Assembly: GCA_027533385.1 (NCBI GenBank)
Contig: JAPZUE010000009.1
Span: 62,001-126,000 of the forward strand
Direction: 5' to 3'
Source: Rhizobium sp.
Lineage (GTDB): Bacteria > Pseudomonadota > Alphaproteobacteria > Rhizobiales > Rhizobiaceae
Length of the DNA stretch: 64,000 nucleotides
Shown here: positions 8,242 to 16,350 of the stretch, piece by piece
How positions within the stretch are numbered: the stretch's first letter is position 1
Layout of the letters: every line of letters starts with the position of its first letter
Position numbers and translations under genes: made by a program
Notes under the pieces: model-generated
What the model was told of the DNA's origin: nothing
Databases searched by the model: none
Seen by the model: the letters and a program-made list of their open reading frames with translations, nothing else

Positions 8242-9153
8242 TCAGGCGCTCCGTCCAGCGTCCCAGCTTTCCTTGATGAAGGCTTCGAAGAAATCCGAGA
8301 AGGTCGCGACCCTCAGCGGCAGCTGTTCATAGGGCGGATAGTAGAGGGTGAGCCAGATTTCCGGCGTGCTCCAGTCGGGGAGCACCTCGACCAATCGGCC
8401 GGCACGCAGATCCTCCTCGACGATGAAATGCGGCAGAAGGGCGATGCCCTCGCCTGCAACGGCGAGCTTACAGAGGAAGTCGCCGTTGTTGATCGAGAAA
8501 CGGCCCTTCGCTTCGATGGTTCTGGTCTGCCCGGGCCGGCTCAGCACCCAGGTCTCCGTTTTCAGCTGATCGTTATAGCTCAGGCATTCCAGCCCGCTGA
8601 GGTCCTCGGGCATAACAGGCATGCCATGGCGGGCGATGAAGGCCGGTGAGGCGACCAGCAGCCGGGGCACGGGGCGGATCTTGCGCCAGATCGTCGACTT
8701 GTCGGTCGGCGGGCCGGAAATGCGGATCGCGAGGTCGTAATTCTCCTGAACGATGTCGATGAAGCGGTCGGAGAGTTCGATCGCCACGCTGGTGCGCGGA
8801 TGGATGATCGCAAACTGCGACAGGACCGTCGGCAGGACCTTCATGCCGAGCGACATCGGGGCCGAGACCCGCAGCGAACCGGCGGTCACCTTCTGCAGGT
8901 CGCGGGTTTCTTCCGTGGCGCGGGCAAGGCCCTCGACCAGCGGGGCGACACGGGCGGCATAGGCAGCACCCGCCGAGGTGAGCGAGACCTTGCGCGTGGT
9001 GCGCAACAGAAGCTGGACGCCGAGCTGTTCCTCAAGACCTGAAACCGTACGGGTGACCGAGGCGGGCGTCATGCCGAGGAGGCGGGCGGCGGCGCTGAAG
9101 CTGCTCTGGTCCGCGACCATCAGGAAGGTTCTGATCGCTTCAAGCTCGCCCAT
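8242..9153 (-). CDS. LysR-family transcriptional regulator
   Basis: A 303-residue LysR-type regulator. The N-terminal winged helix-turn-helix covers residues ~1-60 (SSFSAAARLLGMTPASVTRT), followed by a periplasmic-binding-protein-like effector domain (~90-295). It is divergent from the dioxygenase-hydrolase pair, with 123 bases between start codons, which is the classic arrangement for a LysR regulator controlling the genes it faces. The intergenic region holds overlapping dyads of the T-N11-A type. By analogy with quinone-responsive mhq loci the inducer may be a quinone or electrophile, but those are often controlled by MarR-type MhqR, so this is inference. Confidence 0.9.
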   Translation of the reverse strand: MGELEAIRTFLMVADQSSFSAAARLLGMTPASVTRTVSGLEEQLGVQLLLRTTRKVSLTSAGAAYAARVAPLVEGLARATEETRDLQKVTAGSLRVSAPMSLGMKVLPTVLSQFAIIHPRTSVAIELSDRFIDIVQENYDLAIRISGPPTDKSTIWRKIRPVPRLLVASPAFIARHGMPVMPEDLSGLECLSYNDQLKTETWVLSRPGQTRTIEAKGRFSINNGDFLCKLAVAGEGIALLPHFIVEEDLRAGRLVEVLPDWSTPEIWLTLYYPPYEQLPLRVATFSDFFEAFIKESWDAGRSA

Positions 9154-9156
9154 CAG

Positions 9157-9192
9157 ATTATTGCTCCCAGTGAAATAATATCTGCAATATTA
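9157..9192. promoter_or_regulatory. Overlapping LysR-type dyads
   Basis: Two inverted repeats overlap in the divergent region: ATTATT-N11-AATAAT at 9157-9179, which fits the LysR T-N11-A pattern, and TAATAT-N5-ATATTA at 9176-9192. The first begins inside the LysR start region, and the second lies 85 bases before the dioxygenase start. This is a likely binding site for the LysR protein. Confidence 0.45.
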
Positions 9193-9276
9193 CAACTGTT
9201 CACAACAGAAAAGCCATGGCCCATATTCCGTTCAACATAACAAGACCGGCGCCAGTGCCGGGAAAGGATCAAAGCC

Positions 9277-10209
9277 ATGATTACCCAGATCAAAGGCCTG
9301 CATCACGTGACTTCCATGGCCGCGGATGCCCAGGAAAACAACGACTTCTTCACCAAGACTCTCGGCCTGCGCCGGGTCAAGAAGACCGTCAACTTCGACG
9401 CTCCCGATGTCTATCACCTCTATTATGGCGACGAAGTCGGCAATGCCGGTTCGGTCATGACCTATTTCCCCTTTGCAAACATGGGCAAGGGTGGTCGCGG
9501 TGCCGGCGAAGTGTCGGAGACCGTGTTCTCCGTGCCGAAGGGCACGCTCGGCTTCTGGCAGGAACGCCTGTCGAAGGAAGGTGTGAAGGAGCTTGGCTCC
9601 TATTCGCTCTTCGGTGAAGACCGCCTGCGCTTTGCCGGTCCCGATGGCGATGGATTTGCCCTTGCCGAAGTCGATGGCGACAGCCGCGTGCCGTTTGCCG
9701 GTGGTCCGGTCGGTGTTTCCGAAGGCATTCATGGCTTCCGGGGCGTGACCATGCGGCTGCGCGATGAAGGCGCCACGGGTGAACTCCTGAAGTTCATGGG
9801 TTATCAGCCGGTCGACAAACAGGGTGACTTCGTGCGCTACGCAGTCCCCGGCGGCAATGGCGCCGATTATATCGACCTCGAAGTCCTGCCGGGTGCATCG
9901 CGTGCCCAGCAGGGTGCCGGATCGGTCCATCACGTGGCCTTTGCCGTCGAAGACCGGGCCGCCCAGCTCGAAGTGCGCAAGGCACTGCTCGACACGGGTT
10001 ACCAGGTTACGCCGGTTATCGACCGCGATTACTTCTGGGCGATCTATTTCCGCACGCCGGGTGGCGTGCTGTTTGAAATCGCCACCAACGAACCGGGCTT
10101 CAACCGCGACGAAGACACCGCGCATCTCGGCGAAGCGTTGAAGCTGCCGACCCGTTACCAGCAGTATCGCTCGCAGATCGAAGCCCATCTGACCCCGATC
10201 AAGGACTGA
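9277..10209 (+). CDS. Ring-cleaving dioxygenase, glyoxalase (VOC) superfamily, MhqO/MhqA-like
   Basis: A 310-residue protein with two vicinal-oxygen-chelate modules, the first beginning at GLHHVTS (residues 7-13) and the second near residue 150 with GFRGVTM and SVHHVAF. Candidate metal ligands are the histidines of GLHHVTS and SVHHVAF and the glutamate of LFEIAT. This length and pattern match the MhqO/MhqA family of putative hydroquinone ring-cleaving dioxygenases. It is followed 61 bases later by an MhqD-like hydrolase, the same pairing as in quinone-detoxification operons, and is divergent from a LysR regulator. The substrate is inferred from family and context, not from the sequence alone. 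Confidence 0.85.
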   Translation: MITQIKGLHHVTSMAADAQENNDFFTKTLGLRRVKKTVNFDAPDVYHLYYGDEVGNAGSVMTYFPFANMGKGGRGAGEVSETVFSVPKGTLGFWQERLSKEGVKELGSYSLFGEDRLRFAGPDGDGFALAEVDGDSRVPFAGGPVGVSEGIHGFRGVTMRLRDEGATGELLKFMGYQPVDKQGDFVRYAVPGGNGADYIDLEVLPGASRAQQGAGSVHHVAFAVEDRAAQLEVRKALLDTGYQVTPVIDRDYFWAIYFRTPGGVLFEIATNEPGFNRDEDTAHLGEALKLPTRYQQYRSQIEAHLTPIKD

Positions 10210-10270
10210 ACGCACAGCGAGGATGGTGCCTGAACTCTCAGGCACCGTCCCTGTTGCGGAGGAAAGCATC

Positions 10271-10879
10271 ATGGCAAGCGAAAGCTACATCCATCATCAC
10301 CAGGCACCGCAGGGTGCCGCACCGCTGGTCTTCACCTTCCATGGGACCGGTGGAGACGAACATCAGTTTCCGGGGCTGGTGAACCGGATCCTGCCCGAGG
10401 CGGGTATCGTCTCGCCACGCGGCGACGTGTCGGAATACGGAGCAGCCCGCTTCTTCAAGCGCACCGGCGAAGGCGTTTACGACATGGCCGATCTCGCCGA
10501 GCGCACGGCGAAGATGGCTGCATTCATCCGCGCTCACAAGGCGCAGAACCCGGATCGCCCGATCTATGGGCTCGGTTACTCGAACGGTGCCAATATCCTG
10601 GCTTCAGTCCTTTTCGAGGCACCCGATCTCTTCGATCGCGTTGTACTGATGCATCCGCTGATCCCCTTCGATCCGCCGGCACAGCCGGGGCTTTCCAGCC
10701 TTTCGGTGCTGGTCACGGCCGGACAGCGCGATCCGATCTGCCCGCTGCCGCTCACCGAGCGTCTGATCTCCTACTTCGAGGCGCAGGGGGCATCCGTCGA
10801 GACCTTCCTGCATCAGGGCGGGCATGAGGTGTCGCAAGGCGAGGTCGATGCGATCGCCGCCTTCCTGCAAAAGGCCTGA
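10271..10879 (+). CDS. Alpha/beta hydrolase (MhqD-like carboxylesterase)
   Basis: A 202-residue alpha/beta hydrolase of the phospholipase/carboxylesterase group. The nucleophile serine is in GLGYSNGAN (GxSxG), an oxyanion-side motif FHGTGGDE lies near the N-terminus, and the catalytic Asp and His fit QRDPICP and GGHEVS near the C-terminus. The frame extends upstream to 10223, but the ATG at 10271 has a strong GGAGGAAAG site and removes an unlikely tail. It is cotranscribed with the ring-cleaving dioxygenase and probably acts on its product in quinone detoxification; this role is inferred from the mhqO-mhqD pairing seen elsewhere. Confidence 0.85.
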   Translation: MASESYIHHHQAPQGAAPLVFTFHGTGGDEHQFPGLVNRILPEAGIVSPRGDVSEYGAARFFKRTGEGVYDMADLAERTAKMAAFIRAHKAQNPDRPIYGLGYSNGANILASVLFEAPDLFDRVVLMHPLIPFDPPAQPGLSSLSVLVTAGQRDPICPLPLTERLISYFEAQGASVETFLHQGGHEVSQGEVDAIAAFLQKA

Positions 10880-10900
10880 GATCAGGCTCATCCACTTGAG

Positions 10901-10928
10901 AAGGCCCGAGGCAGAGCTTCGGGCCTTT
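10901..10928. terminator. Terminator between converging hydrolase and dehydrogenase genes
   Basis: AAGGCCCGA pairs with TCGGGCCTT to form a 9-bp GC-rich stem followed by TT. It lies between two converging genes and could serve both directions. Confidence 0.6.
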
Positions 10929-10943
10929 GGCGTTTCGGGGTCC

Positions 10944-11960
10944 TCAGCCGATCCGGATGAGGGCCTTGATCAGGCCGGACTTTTCGCGCGCCCAGCGCGG
11001 CAGGTCTTCCGCCAGATCGTCTAGCGTCGTGCGATGGGTGATCAGCTGGTCGATAGGCACCAGACCGTCCGCAATCGACTTGCGGACATGATCGAAATCG
11101 ACACGGGTCGCGTTGCGGCTGCCGATCAGCATCATCTCGCGCTTGTGGAACTCCGGATCGGAGAAGGTGATGTCCTCCTTCACGACGCTGACAAGCACGA
11201 GAGCACCGCCATGGGCGACAAAGCGGAAGGCGCGTTCCATCGAGGCGCGGTAGCCGGTGGCGTCGAAGACCACATCGAAGCCGTCGCCCCCGGTCAATTC
11301 GGCGACTGCCGCTTCCAGGCGATCATCGGCAAGCAGACCCGAGGTGAAGCCGAGGCGGTCCGCTGCCATGGAGAGCCGTTCCGGACTGGTATCGAGCAAC
11401 GTCACCTCGTGGCCGGCGATCCGCGCGAAGATCGCCGTGCCGAGCCCGATGGGCCCTGCCCCGATGACCAGTGCTCTTGAACCTGCGGGTGCCATGGAGC
11501 GGCGGACAGCATGGGCTCCGATGGCCAGGAATTCGACGGTAGCAGCCGCCTCCGGCGAAAGATCATCAGCCGGATAGAGATTGCCAGCGGGAACGGTGAT
11601 TTCCTCGCACATGGCGCCATCGGTATGCACGCCCAGCACGCGGATATTGGTGCAGCAGTTGGGCTTGTCCTTGCGGCAGGCGATGCAGGTGCCGCAGGCG
11701 ATGTAGGGATTGACGATGACCTTCGTGCCCACGGCGAGGTCGACCCCTTCGCCGGTTTCGCGGACCACCGCCGAGATCTCGTGGCCCATGACGCGGGGAT
11801 ATTCGAGGAAGGGGTGCTTGCCTTCGAAGATATGGTAGTCGGTCCCGCAGATCCCGACATGGCTGATGGCGATACGGGCTTCGCCCTGCCTGGGTCTGGG
11901 TGCGGGATCGCGCTCGATGATGTCCAACCGGCCCGGTTCAACACACAATGCGGCCTTCAT
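10944..11960 (-). CDS. Zinc-dependent dehydrogenase, L-galactonate (LgoD/YjjN)-like
   Basis: A 338-residue medium-chain NAD(P)-dependent alcohol dehydrogenase. Catalytic zinc ligands are Cys38 and the GHE motif (His60, Glu61), the structural zinc site is Cys89/92/95/103, and the Rossmann fingerprint is GAGPIGLG near residue 165. The C-terminal block FSDPEFHKRE followed by GSRNAT resembles E. coli YjjN/LgoD, which oxidises L-galactonate to D-tagaturonate. The surrounding UxaA and UxaB homologues supply the next two steps, which supports that role. Relatives acting on L-gulonate or other polyols cannot be excluded. An AAAGGAA site precedes the ATG. It is the last gene downstream of the ABC importer but lies behind a terminator-like hairpin. 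Confidence 0.85.
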   Translation of the reverse strand: MKAALCVEPGRLDIIERDPAPRPRQGEARIAISHVGICGTDYHIFEGKHPFLEYPRVMGHEISAVVRETGEGVDLAVGTKVIVNPYIACGTCIACRKDKPNCCTNIRVLGVHTDGAMCEEITVPAGNLYPADDLSPEAAATVEFLAIGAHAVRRSMAPAGSRALVIGAGPIGLGTAIFARIAGHEVTLLDTSPERLSMAADRLGFTSGLLADDRLEAAVAELTGGDGFDVVFDATGYRASMERAFRFVAHGGALVLVSVVKEDITFSDPEFHKREMMLIGSRNATRVDFDHVRKSIADGLVPIDQLITHRTTLDDLAEDLPRWAREKSGLIKALIRIG

Positions 11961-11993
11961 GCTGGTTCCTTTCGGTGATCCGGCAAGGTTTTC

Positions 11994-12025
11994 AAAAAAA
12001 AGGGGATGCCATTCGCGGCATCCCC
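11994..12025 (-). terminator. Rho-independent terminator between importer permease and dehydrogenase
   Basis: Read on the minus strand, GGGGATGCC and GGCATCCCC form a perfect 9-bp stem with a 6-base loop followed by eight T residues. It sits 13 bases after the permease stop and 34 bases before the dehydrogenase start, so the dehydrogenase would depend on readthrough or on a promoter of its own within a very short space. Confidence 0.8.
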
Positions 12026-12038
12026 ACCTTGGGAAAAA

Positions 12039-13010
12039 TCAGCGGCTGCCGCGGCGGCGAAGCTGGTCGAAATAGACGATCAGGATGATCAGGGCGCCGG
12101 TGATGATGCGCTGCCAGAACGAGTTCACGTTCATCAGATTGGCGCCGTTGTTGATGGTCGCCAGAATGAAGGCGCCGAGCAGCGGGCCTTGCACCGATCC
12201 GACGGCGCCGAAGAGGCTGGTGCCGCCGATGACCGAGGAGGCGATTGCCTGCAGTTCCCAGCCTTCGGCCTGAGTGGCATTGCCGATCCCGATGCGCGAG
12301 GCGAGCAGGATGCCGACGAAGGCAGCACAAGTCGAGGACAGGATATAGGCCATGTAGATGGTGCGGTTGACGTTGACGCCCGACAGTCGTGCCGCTTCGC
12401 TGTTGGAGCCGACCGCAAAGAGATAGCGGCCCCAGCGGCTCAGGTGCAGGAAGATATAGGCGGGAACGGCGACCACGATAACCATCCAGAACAGGCTCGG
12501 AACCCCGAGGAAGTCGGCGCGGGCGAAATTGGTGAAGGCTTCGTTGGAGATCGAGATCGTCGAACCATTGGTGATCAGAAGACCGATGCCGCGCAGGGAT
12601 GTGAGGGTCGCAAGCGTGATAATGAAGGGCGGCAGGCCCATGCGGACGATGCCGAAGGCGTGGAACATGCCGATCGCGACACCCATCAGAAGCGTCAGGA
12701 TGATGGCGATCCAGACCGGAACGCCTGCTGCGAGCAACCAGGCGATGATGACGCTGGCAAAGCCGACCACGGCACCGACCGAAAGATCGATGCCGGCGGT
12801 GATGATGACGAAGGTCTGGCCGACGGCGAGGATTGCCGTCATCGAGCCCTGACGCAGCAGGTTGCTGATGTTGTTGGGCGTCCAGAAGCTGTTGGTGGCG
12901 AAACCAAGCAGCAGCCAGAGGAAGAGCAAGAGGCCGAGCAGCGTGAGGCTGAAGAGGATGCTCATGCCCCTCTTCGGCGCGACCTTGGTCTCGGTGGTGT
13001 CGGTGCTCAT
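12039..13010 (-). CDS. CUT2 sugar ABC transporter permease (RbsC-like)
   Basis: A 323-residue inner-membrane permease of the ribose/xylose (BPD_transp_2) family with about ten hydrophobic segments. The conserved signature segment, AGIDLSVGAVVGFASVI, is at residues ~72-88. One copy is present, expected to work as a homodimer with the double-domain ATPase upstream. It is the last gene of the binding protein-ATPase-permease operon and is followed by a strong terminator. Substrate is inferred to be an aldohexose or its acid, from the neighbouring catabolic genes. Confidence 0.92.
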   Translation of the reverse strand: MSTDTTETKVAPKRGMSILFSLTLLGLLLFLWLLLGFATNSFWTPNNISNLLRQGSMTAILAVGQTFVIITAGIDLSVGAVVGFASVIIAWLLAAGVPVWIAIILTLLMGVAIGMFHAFGIVRMGLPPFIITLATLTSLRGIGLLITNGSTISISNEAFTNFARADFLGVPSLFWMVIVVAVPAYIFLHLSRWGRYLFAVGSNSEAARLSGVNVNRTIYMAYILSSTCAAFVGILLASRIGIGNATQAEGWELQAIASSVIGGTSLFGAVGSVQGPLLGAFILATINNGANLMNVNSFWQRIITGALIILIVYFDQLRRRGSR

Positions 13011-13063
13011 TGGTGTCCTCCCAGTCGTCTTTTCATGTCGTTTGTTCTTGAGGGCATCTCGTC

Positions 13064-14617
13064 TCAGACGCCGATTGCCTCGGTCAGCACATCTTCATGC
13101 GAGGCCGTCCGGTAATCGTGGCTCGCCACCAGTCTGCCCTGGCGGAAGACATGCAGCCGGTCCGACAGTTCGTAGACCTCGGGCAGATAGGATGAGATCA
13201 GGATGATGCCTGCGCCCTGCTTCAGGAGCTCGGCGAACAGGCGGTAGATTTCCGCCTTCGTGCCGACATCGACGCCGACGGTCGGTTCGTCGAAGATGAA
13301 GAGGCGTGCACCATGGCTCAGCCACTTGCCGATGACGATCTTCTGCTGGTTGCCGCCGGACATGGCGGAGGCCAGCACGGCACGCGTCGGAGTCTTGATC
13401 TTCAGATCGTTGATCTGCTTGTCGGCGTTTCCGGCTTCGAGCTTCGGGCTGATGGTGAGACCTCGGCTCAAGCGGCCGAAGACCGGCAGGTTGATATTGA
13501 GGCCGATCGGCAGGTTGAGGCAGAGACCCTGGTCGCGGCGGCTTTCGGGGGCGAGCGCAATGCCCAAATCCATGGCCTTGCGTTCGGTGTCGATGACGAC
13601 CTTCTTGCCGTCCCAGAACACATCGCCTGCGCTGCATTTGTGGCGACCATAGAGGCCGAGGGCGAATTCGCTGCGGCCGGCGCCGATCAGGCCATAGAGT
13701 CCGACGATCTCGCCCGAGCGGACCGTGAGCGAGACATCCGAGAAGCCCGGGCCGGACAGGCCTTTCGTCTCCAGGATGGTTGCGCCAATCGGCAGTTTTT
13801 CCTTGTGGTAGATCTGCTCGATCGAGCGGTTGATCATCAGCGATATGAGCTCGGCGTCGTTGGTCTCACCGATCAGGCGGGTGCCGACATGGGTGCCGTC
13901 GCGCAGGACCGAGACGCGGTCGGCGAGCTCGAAGACTTCTTCCATGCGGTGGCTGATGTAGACGATGGTGACACCTTCCGACTGCAGGCGGCGGATGAGG
14001 CGGAAGAGCTGGGCGGATTCCTGGCGCGTCAGATAGGCGGTCGGCTCGTCGAAGATGAGGAAGCGGATGCCACGCATCGCCGCACGGGCGGTGGCCACCA
14101 GCTGCTGCTGGCCGATCGTCAGATTGCCGAGGATTTCGCCGGCCGGCAGATTGAAGCCGAGGTCGTCGAGGACGTTCTGCGCGGCTGTCGTCATGGCGCG
14201 CTGGCGCATGATGCCGCCTGAGGACATCTCGTCGCCGAGGAACATGTTGGCGGCGACGGAGAGATGCGGGCAGAGAACGACTTCCTGGTGCACCGCATTG
14301 ATGCCGCGCTGGATCGCCTCGTTGGGCGTGGCGAGCGCAACCGGCTTGCCGCACCAGCGGATCTCGCCCGATGTGCGCGGAATGACCCCGGTCAGAAGCT
14401 TGATGAGGGTGGATTTGCCGGCGCCGTTTTCGCCGACGATGGCGTGGATTTCACCGGCGAGGAAGGTGACGGTCGCAGGCTTCAAGGCCTCGACGGCGCC
14501 ATACTTCTTCTGCAGGCCGACGAGCTCGAGGATCGGCGTTCCCGGCGGGATGCGATCGGTCTCCAGCAGTTCCGGCTGGTCGTCATGCCGGTGGCTCACA
14601 TCGTGCAGCGAAGTCAT
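13064..14617 (-). CDS. CUT2 sugar ABC transporter ATP-binding protein (RbsA-like)
   Basis: A 517-residue cytoplasmic ATPase with two fused nucleotide-binding domains. Domain 1 (~30-265) has Walker A GENGAGKST, a degenerate signature LTIGQQQ, and Walker B FLIFDEPTA. Domain 2 (~280-515) has the modified P-loop region YGLIGAGRSE, signature MSGGNQQK and Walker B FIFDEPTVGVD. This unequal pair is typical of CUT2 importers such as RbsA, where only some sites hydrolyse ATP. It lies between the binding-protein and permease genes in one operon. Confidence 0.93.
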   Translation of the reverse strand: MTSLHDVSHRHDDQPELLETDRIPPGTPILELVGLQKKYGAVEALKPATVTFLAGEIHAIVGENGAGKSTLIKLLTGVIPRTSGEIRWCGKPVALATPNEAIQRGINAVHQEVVLCPHLSVAANMFLGDEMSSGGIMRQRAMTTAAQNVLDDLGFNLPAGEILGNLTIGQQQLVATARAAMRGIRFLIFDEPTAYLTRQESAQLFRLIRRLQSEGVTIVYISHRMEEVFELADRVSVLRDGTHVGTRLIGETNDAELISLMINRSIEQIYHKEKLPIGATILETKGLSGPGFSDVSLTVRSGEIVGLYGLIGAGRSEFALGLYGRHKCSAGDVFWDGKKVVIDTERKAMDLGIALAPESRRDQGLCLNLPIGLNINLPVFGRLSRGLTISPKLEAGNADKQINDLKIKTPTRAVLASAMSGGNQQKIVIGKWLSHGARLFIFDEPTVGVDVGTKAEIYRLFAELLKQGAGIILISSYLPEVYELSDRLHVFRQGRLVASHDYRTASHEDVLTEAIGV

Positions 14618-14678
14618 GTCATTCCTCCCGTCAGTCTATGAAAGCGGCCGACGCCTCCCGCGTCTGCCGTTTCCGGTC

Positions 14679-14708
14679 CGGCACGCGCGACGGATGCCGC
14701 GCGTGCCG
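14679..14708 (-). other. Intercistronic hairpin between binding-protein and ATPase genes
   Basis: CGGCACGCGC and GCGCGTGCCG form a perfect 10-bp stem with a 10-base loop, without a T-run. Placed just after the binding-protein stop, it may protect the upstream message and keep binding protein in excess over ATPase and permease; inferred from position. Confidence 0.5.
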
Positions 14709-14717
14709 AAGTCTCGA

Positions 14718-15704
14718 TCAGTTGACCTTCGGGTTCAGAAGGGCATCGATCTTCGGGTCGGCCATATTGGCCTGGGTCACCAGGTTCGCACCGGTGTCGA
14801 CGAAGGTTTCGACCTTCTCGCCCTTGGACACGGCGAGCGCGGTCTTCACGCCGTCATAGCCCATGCGATACGGATCCTGGACGACGAGGCCGGCGAGAAC
14901 GCCTTCCTTGAGGAAGCCGACGGTCTTTTCATCCGAGTCGAAGCCGATGACCTTGATCTTGTCGCCGAGCTTGTTTTCGGCGATCGCCTGGCCAACGCCC
15001 TGCGCCATGATCAGGTTGGAGGCGAAGACGCCGACGAGGTTCGGGTTCGCCGTGATCAGGTCGGTCATGATGTTGAGGCCGGTGGTGGCCTGGCCGTCAG
15101 CAAACTTGTCGACGGTGACCTTGATGCCCGGATACTTGGTCTTCAGCTGGTCGAGGAAGCCTTCGCGGCGCTGGTCGAGCGAGCCGACGCCCGGAAGGCT
15201 GGTGATGATGGCGACTTCGCCTTCTTCCTTGCCCGTTGCTGCCTTGATGGCGGCGACGAGACCGTCAGCGGCGATGCGTCCGCCCTGGACGTTGTCGGTG
15301 GTCAGGAACGAGGTGAAGGCCTTGGAATCGGCGCCGGAGTCGATGCCGATGATCGGAACGGACTTCGCGGCTTCATCGATCGGCTTGCCGAGTGCCTTGA
15401 ACTCGGTCGGCGAGATGACGACGGCGGCCGGCTTGCCGGCGACGGCGTTCTCAAGAATGCTGATCTGGCCGTTGATGTCGGACTCGGATTGAGCGCCCAG
15501 TTCCGGCACGTTCACGCCGAGGTCCTTGCCGGCCTGGCGGGCGCCGGCGAGCACGATCTGCCAGTAGAAGGACGTGGTGTCCTTGACGATGATCGGAATG
15601 GTCACGTCCTGGGCGAAGGAAGCGGCCGGCATCATCGACGTCATCATTGCAGCGCCTGCGATCCCCATGAGGGCGCGACGAGTCATGCTCTTCAGAATGG
15701 TCAT
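14718..15704 (-). CDS. CUT2 sugar ABC transporter substrate-binding protein (RbsB-like)
   Basis: A 328-residue periplasmic binding protein. The N-terminus has a signal peptide with an RR pair and hydrophobic core, probably cleaved at SFA-QD. The mature part has the two-lobed ribose-binding (Peripla_BP_4) fold, with hinge-type segments such as VISPTEFKAL, VPIIGIDSGAD and IKVIGFDSDE. The frame extends to 15722, but ATG 15704 is preferred because a GGAG lies 9 bases before it. It is first in the importer operon, directly downstream of the TTTATCGATAAA operator. Sugar specificity is not visible in the sequence. Confidence 0.92.
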   Translation of the reverse strand: MTILKSMTRRALMGIAGAAMMTSMMPAASFAQDVTIPIIVKDTTSFYWQIVLAGARQAGKDLGVNVPELGAQSESDINGQISILENAVAGKPAAVVISPTEFKALGKPIDEAAKSVPIIGIDSGADSKAFTSFLTTDNVQGGRIAADGLVAAIKAATGKEEGEVAIITSLPGVGSLDQRREGFLDQLKTKYPGIKVTVDKFADGQATTGLNIMTDLITANPNLVGVFASNLIMAQGVGQAIAENKLGDKIKVIGFDSDEKTVGFLKEGVLAGLVVQDPYRMGYDGVKTALAVSKGEKVETFVDTGANLVTQANMADPKIDALLNPKVN

Positions 15705-15774
15705 TGTGGGTTCTCCTCTCAACGCGTCCTGTTCCTCCGGTGAGATCGGCCCGCAGAACGCAACCAGGTCGATC

Positions 15775-15800
15775 TTTATCGATAAAAAACATTTTATCGA
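15775..15800. promoter_or_regulatory. Operator-like palindrome upstream of the importer operon
   Basis: TTTATCGATAAA (15775-15786) is a perfect 12-bp palindrome, followed 5 bases later by the half-site TTTTATCGA (15792-15800). It lies 71 bases upstream of the binding-protein start. A 10-of-12 match (GATATCGATAAA) occurs in the uxaA/GntR divergent region, so it is probably the operator of the local GntR regulator. Confidence 0.6.
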
Positions 15801-15895
15801 GGCACGCTACTCCAGCATCCTGGAGATTGCAAGCGGACAAAAGCGGTCTCCTCCAAACCCCTTTCGCCCTTGTTTTCAGGGCATTCCGGACCTTT

Positions 15896-16342
15896 TCAGA
15901 CCCGGTGAACCTCTTCCGGATAAACGACGCCCTTCTTCAGGATGACGTTGCCGTAAATCCGCAATTCCGTGGTTGCGACGATATAGGCCGCCGTCTGTGC
16001 CCGCTCGTAAAAGGCAAAGCGTTCCAGACTTTCGAGCTGGAAGTCGCCAGCCAGCCTTGTGATCACCCCCTGGAACTCCGCGCAGATCTCGGGGACCGCA
16101 TGCGGGTCGCCGACGACCTGCATCCGCCAGGCCGCATCGTCGACGAACTGGTCGAGCGGCATATGCGCCAGGATCGCCTCAAGGATCTCGACGGCGCCGA
16201 CGCCATCGGCGCGGATCACTGGCGGACCCATGGTTGAGGCCGGGAAATTGCCATCGGCAATCACGATCTCGTCGCCGTGGCCCATGGTGGCGATGGCGTG
16301 CAGGAGGTCGGGTCCGAGCAGGGGATGGATGCCTTTCAGCAT
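15896..16342 (-). CDS. fucU: L-fucose mutarotase family protein (FucU/RbsD)
   Basis: A 148-residue cytoplasmic protein of the RbsD/FucU mutarotase family, which speeds interconversion of alpha and beta sugar anomers. N-terminal MLKGIHPLLGPDLL, GHGDEIVIADGNFPA (with the catalytic His and the Asp of IADGNFP) and the C-terminal YGNVILKKGVV are typical of FucU. FucU acts on L-fucose, and L-galactose has the same ring stereochemistry, so it fits the proposed L-galactose pathway. It starts 8 bases after the aldose-dehydrogenase stop and is the last gene of the uxaA-AKR-fucU operon. Confidence 0.9.
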   Translation of the reverse strand: MLKGIHPLLGPDLLHAIATMGHGDEIVIADGNFPASTMGPPVIRADGVGAVEILEAILAHMPLDQFVDDAAWRMQVVGDPHAVPEICAEFQGVITRLAGDFQLESLERFAFYERAQTAAYIVATTELRIYGNVILKKGVVYPEEVHRV

Positions 16343-16350
16343 GTGTGCTC

